DNA from: Hymenobacter properus
GTDB lineage: Bacteria; Bacteroidota; Bacteroidia; Cytophagales; Hymenobacteraceae
Reading direction: 5' to 3'
Assembly (NCBI RefSeq): GCF_015694735.1
Contig: NZ_JADQDP010000003.1
Location: 682,001 to 746,000, forward strand
DNA length: 64,000 bases
Made by a program: the position numbers and the translations under genes. Positions within the stretch are counted from its first letter, which is position 1. The number at the start of each line of letters is the position of its first letter. A model generated the notes under the pieces. That model was not told where the DNA came from, made no database searches, and saw only the letters and a list, made by a program, of their open reading frames with translations. This document shows, piece after piece, positions 61,564-64,000 of this stretch.

Positions 61564-61677
61564 ATGCGTAAGCTGCAAGAATTTTACCGCAAATACCGCC
61601 AGTACATCGGTACAGATGCGCTGATGTACGGCACGTTCATTCTGGTGCTGGCGCTGATGTTCGTGTTTTTTGGGTAG
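61564..61677 (+). CDS. 37-residue single-pass membrane protein
   Basis: A short ORF (ATG 61564, TAG 61675-61677) reading a basic, aromatic N-terminus (RKLQEFYRKYRQYIGTD, residues 2-18) and one membrane helix (MYGTFILVLALMFVFFG, 21-37). It has its own promoter box, lies in the gap between recJ and the TPR gene, and obeys the positive-inside rule. The frame is open far upstream antisense to recJ, but that is a GC-rich shadow. Likely a real small membrane protein; function unknown. Confidence 0.6.
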   Translation: MRKLQEFYRKYRQYIGTDALMYGTFILVLALMFVFFG

Positions 61678-61751
61678 TGCTTTAGGGCAGGAGGGCATGA
61701 CGTAAAAAGGCCGCCGCCAACTTCTACCCCCACGCCTTCTTACCCGAAAAC

Positions 61752-63575
61752 CTACACCCCATCACCCCGCAGCTTGCGGAAGCGCTTGCGGGCTTCGGCC
61801 ACGTAAATACTGCCGGGGTACTTGGTAATCACTTGGTTGTAGAGCTCCTGCGCTTTCACCTTGTCTTTCACATCTTCCTCCTGAATGCGGGCCAGCAAAA
61901 ACAGCGCGTCGTCGCTCAGCACATCGTATTTGGGGTTGTTAGTGATGCGCTCGAGCGTGGCAATGGCTCCCGCAAAGTCGCCGGTGCGGCGCTGCAGCTG
62001 GGCCTTGAGGTAGTAGGTATCGTCGGAAAGCGAGTGGCCCGGAAACTTCTCCAGCAGCGCGTCGAGGCCCGCAATGGCCTCCGGTATTTTATTCTGAAAC
62101 ACGAGCTGCTCCACAGCCGCGTAAGCTTTCAGGCCCAAACCCAAGGTATCCTCCACGGTGTTGTCCTGAATCAGCAGCGAGAGCTGCATGGCGTCGTTGG
62201 CAATTTCGCGGGTGGTGGCTTCTTTCAGGATGTCGAGGTGGCTTTGGGCCAGCTTGAAGTCGCCGGCGTAGTAGCTCAGGCGGGCATTGCGCAGCTTGGC
62301 CTCGTAGCCCAGCGGCGAGTCTTTATGCGACTTTTCTACCTGCGAGTACAGCAGCGTGGCCTCCCAGGGCTCCCCTTTCAGCAAATACAAGTCGGCCTGC
62401 GTGATTTTGGCTTCGTCAATCACCTCGTCGCTAGCCCGGGGCATGTCGATGACCTGCTGCAGCAAGGCCATGGCTTTGGGTCGGTCGCCTAGCTGAAAGG
62501 CATACAGATTGGCCAGGTTGCGCAGCACCGGCGCCGTGTCGGGCGTGCGGCCCAGCTCGGCCAGCAGCTGCTCGTAATCGGCCACCAAGGCCCGCACTTT
62601 GGCCAAATCGACGGGATACGTCGTGCTCACCTGGGCTTCGCGGGCTTGCAGCAGGCGCTGGCGGGCCAGGTTGCCATAAGGGCCGTTGCGGTATTCCTTG
62701 GCCACGTAGGCATAGCCGTCGATGGCGCTTTCGTAGTCCTTGTTTTGCTGGGCAATGGCGGCCAGCTCCATCACCCGCACGCCCTCGCCGCGGCTGCGGC
62801 GGTCCAGCGCCCGCGCCTGCACCAGGGCCCCGCTGAAATCCTTGCGCTGCACCTGCAGCCACAGCAGCAGCTCGCTGTAGGCCGCCTGTTCGGGATGCTC
62901 TTGGGTGGCCGTGAGCAGTAGCTTTTCCAGTGCGTCGAAGTCTTTTTCCTCGTGCAGGGCATTTTGCAGCATGTTGCGCACAAAGGGCAGCTGCTTGTCG
63001 TCCTGGGCCACGAGGCGCAGGGTTTCGGCCAGCACCTGGGGCTGGTTCTGCGTCTGGGTATAGAGCTGGATGAGCTGCGGGGCGTACTCGGTGTCGTTTT
63101 TGGCCAGAGCGCGGCCGCGCAGGTAGGTGCGCTCGGTCCATTCGGGCAGCTCGCGGCGGGCAAACTCGGTGGCTACGGGCAGCACCTGCGTGGGCGTGAG
63201 CTGGGCCAGCACCTTCTGCCACTGCTTGTCGGCCGCTGGCTGGTCGCCCGCGGCAGCGTACACGCCTCCCAGGGTCACACCCAGGGTAGCGTCTTCCGGG
63301 TGCAGCTTCACCGCTTTCTTGGCTACTTTCTCGGCTTCCTTGTAGCGCTTCAGAGCCTGCAGCGAGTTCAGGTATATCGGAAACACCGCCAAGCTGGCCT
63401 GCTCTTCGGTCGACAGCTTTTCGAACAAAAACACCACCTTCTCGTGCTCGCCGCGGCGTGCATAGTCCTGGGCCAGGGCCGTGCCGCTCATCGGTGCCCA
63501 GCCCTTGGGCTGCTGGGCCAGCGCCGGCGCGGCCGTGAGCAAGGAAACGGCAAGCAGAAAAGAATAAGGGCGCAT
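61752..63575 (-). CDS. Secreted tetratricopeptide repeat protein
   Basis: A 607-residue protein from ATG 63575 with a signal peptide (residues 1-20, ending APALAQ). Most of the chain is helical repeats of TPR type: LNSLQALKRYKEAEKVAKKAVKLHPEDATLG near 48-78, AIAQQNKDYESAIDGYAYVAKEY near 280, NLYAFQLGDRPKAMALLQQVI near 355, and YLKAQLQRRTGDFAGAIATLERI near 525 (all quoted in part). The last repeats (about 500-600) resemble outer-membrane assembly TPRs such as BamD/YbgF. It may be part of an envelope complex; its upstream neighbour is a PpiD/SurA-like isomerase. Confidence 0.87.
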   Translation of the reverse strand: MRPYSFLLAVSLLTAAPALAQQPKGWAPMSGTALAQDYARRGEHEKVVFLFEKLSTEEQASLAVFPIYLNSLQALKRYKEAEKVAKKAVKLHPEDATLGVTLGGVYAAAGDQPAADKQWQKVLAQLTPTQVLPVATEFARRELPEWTERTYLRGRALAKNDTEYAPQLIQLYTQTQNQPQVLAETLRLVAQDDKQLPFVRNMLQNALHEEKDFDALEKLLLTATQEHPEQAAYSELLLWLQVQRKDFSGALVQARALDRRSRGEGVRVMELAAIAQQNKDYESAIDGYAYVAKEYRNGPYGNLARQRLLQAREAQVSTTYPVDLAKVRALVADYEQLLAELGRTPDTAPVLRNLANLYAFQLGDRPKAMALLQQVIDMPRASDEVIDEAKITQADLYLLKGEPWEATLLYSQVEKSHKDSPLGYEAKLRNARLSYYAGDFKLAQSHLDILKEATTREIANDAMQLSLLIQDNTVEDTLGLGLKAYAAVEQLVFQNKIPEAIAGLDALLEKFPGHSLSDDTYYLKAQLQRRTGDFAGAIATLERITNNPKYDVLSDDALFLLARIQEEDVKDKVKAQELYNQVITKYPGSIYVAEARKRFRKLRGDGV

Positions 63576-63673
63576 AGACAAGCGAGAAATAGCAAGCGAA
63601 GTAATCAGACTCAGGCTTTAACGCCCAGCCCCGGCCGGTTCGTTCAATGGGCTTCTCTCCCACCTGATGCAAC

Positions 63674-63708
63674 GAAAAAGGGCCGTCCCCGAAGGTACGG
63701 CCCTTTTC
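63674..63708 (-). terminator. Terminator after the PpiD/SurA-like gene
   Basis: Stem GAAAAAGGGCCGT / ACGGCCCTTTTC, loop CCCCGAAGGT, 20 bp beyond the stop of the gene at 63728. Confidence 0.85.
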
Positions 63709-63727
63709 AAATTTGCGGATTGACGAC

Positions 63728-64000
63728 CTAGAAAAACTTGGTGCGGTTGTCTTTCACGTTGGCGTGGGCCTTGATGGCCTCGTAAATCTTGCCGTCCTGC
63801 TGCTGGGCGCGTTGCTGGGCCAGCTGCTGCTGCACGTTCTTGAGGTTGGCGGGAGCCGGGGCGGGCGTTACGCTTTCCGTCTGCACCACTACCACGCCCT
63901 GCTCGCCCTGGATGGGGGCCGAGGTCTGGCCGGGCTTCAGCGCGAAGGCTTTGCCCACGGCTAGCGGCTCGAAGCCGATGTTGGGAATGCTGCCCTGGCC
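63728..64000 (-). CDS. PpiD/SurA-like peptidylprolyl isomerase, C-terminal part only
   Basis: The gene runs off the right edge, so only about the last 90 residues are seen. The frame is open to base 64000: GSIPNIGFEPLAVGKAFALKPG, then GEQGVVVVQTESVTPAP, then a Gln/Ala-rich helix (NLKNVQQQLAQQRAQQQ) and a C-terminal KDNRTKFF. This matches the end of PpiD-type periplasmic folding factors of Bacteroidota, where a parvulin-like domain is followed by a helical tail. Start, membrane anchor and parvulin domain are outside the window. It precedes the TPR gene on the same strand. Confidence 0.75.
   Translation of the reverse strand, partial: GQGSIPNIGFEPLAVGKAFALKPGQTSAPIQGEQGVVVVQTESVTPAPAPANLKNVQQQLAQQRAQQQDGKIYEAIKAHANVKDNRTKFF

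Noticed and set aside
60088..61677. Long open frame (529 codons) antisense to recJ
   Set aside because: A GC-rich shadow of recJ with Gly/Val/His-rich text and no family features; only its last 37 codons (61564-61677) are kept.

Overview
The window reads as a chromosomal segment of a GC-rich Bacteroidota, most likely Hymenobacter or a close relative (Cytophagales). The support is indirect but consistent. There are two proteins with type IX secretion (T9SS) C-terminal sorting domains, a GldM-like domain protein, and Bacteroidota-specific families (DUF4270, DUF4286, YpdA, a SusC-like TonB receptor with a carboxypeptidase-regulatory-like N-domain). Promoters fit the Bacteroidota pattern TTTG/TTG - about 20 nt - TAnnTTTG, and Shine-Dalgarno sequences are weak or absent. 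I see no rRNA, tRNA, CRISPR array, prophage, transposase or plasmid origin. The content is mostly housekeeping genes with scattered lineage-specific proteins.

Layout. 1-5 kb: the 3' part of ettA, then a leftward run of a membrane zinc metallopeptidase, a heptose-1-phosphate adenylyltransferase (rfaE2), a flippase-like membrane protein and panC. 5-10 kb: a rightward cluster of a half-length glycogen-synthase-like protein overlapping a DUF4270 lipoprotein, glmS, RidA and a small membrane protein. 10-15 kb: erythromycin-esterase-like protein, gltX, an acidic hypothetical, a YwqK-repeat lipoprotein and an AIM24-like protein. 15-27 kb: GH3-family protein, lptB, a FadL-family porin with an SGNH lipoprotein, a small lipoprotein, YpdA, a methyltransferase, a T9SS alkaline phosphatase and a beta-propeller protein. 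27-36 kb: DUF434 protein, htpG, a hypothetical with an attenuator-like leader, a His-rich small protein with a TonB receptor, an ECF sigma factor with a small partner, clpP, and a second sigma factor divergent from a DoxX-like protein. 36-48.5 kb: secreted GldM-C-like protein, CDF metal exporter, MFS transporter, DUF6526, DUF4286, GDSL esterase, DUF72, RlpA, penicillin acylase, and two secreted TonB-C-like proteins, one with three tandem copies. 48.5-64 kb: DUF1501 and DUF1800 proteins, NlpC/P60 peptidase, small hypotheticals, an AraC-type regulator, acyl-CoA dehydrogenase, DoxX, recJ, a 37-residue membrane protein, a TPR protein and the 3' end of a PpiD/SurA-like isomerase.

Functional themes are envelope construction (glmS, rfaE2, lptB, FadL, RlpA, NlpC/P60, PpiD, T9SS cargo), proteostasis (htpG, clpP, PpiD) and translation (ettA, gltX). 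I do not see a defence island or biosynthetic cluster. The least explained material is: (i) a set of at least eight long intergenic inverted repeats from several sequence families, some with hairpins nested in each arm (REPIN-like); (ii) several genes whose TAnnTTTG promoter box ends only 3-5 nt before the start codon, implying leaderless or near-leaderless mRNAs; (iii) the half-size GlgA-like protein coupled to DUF4270; and (iv) secreted proteins built from domains normally found in TonB and GldM. All family names rest on reading motifs by eye, not on searches.
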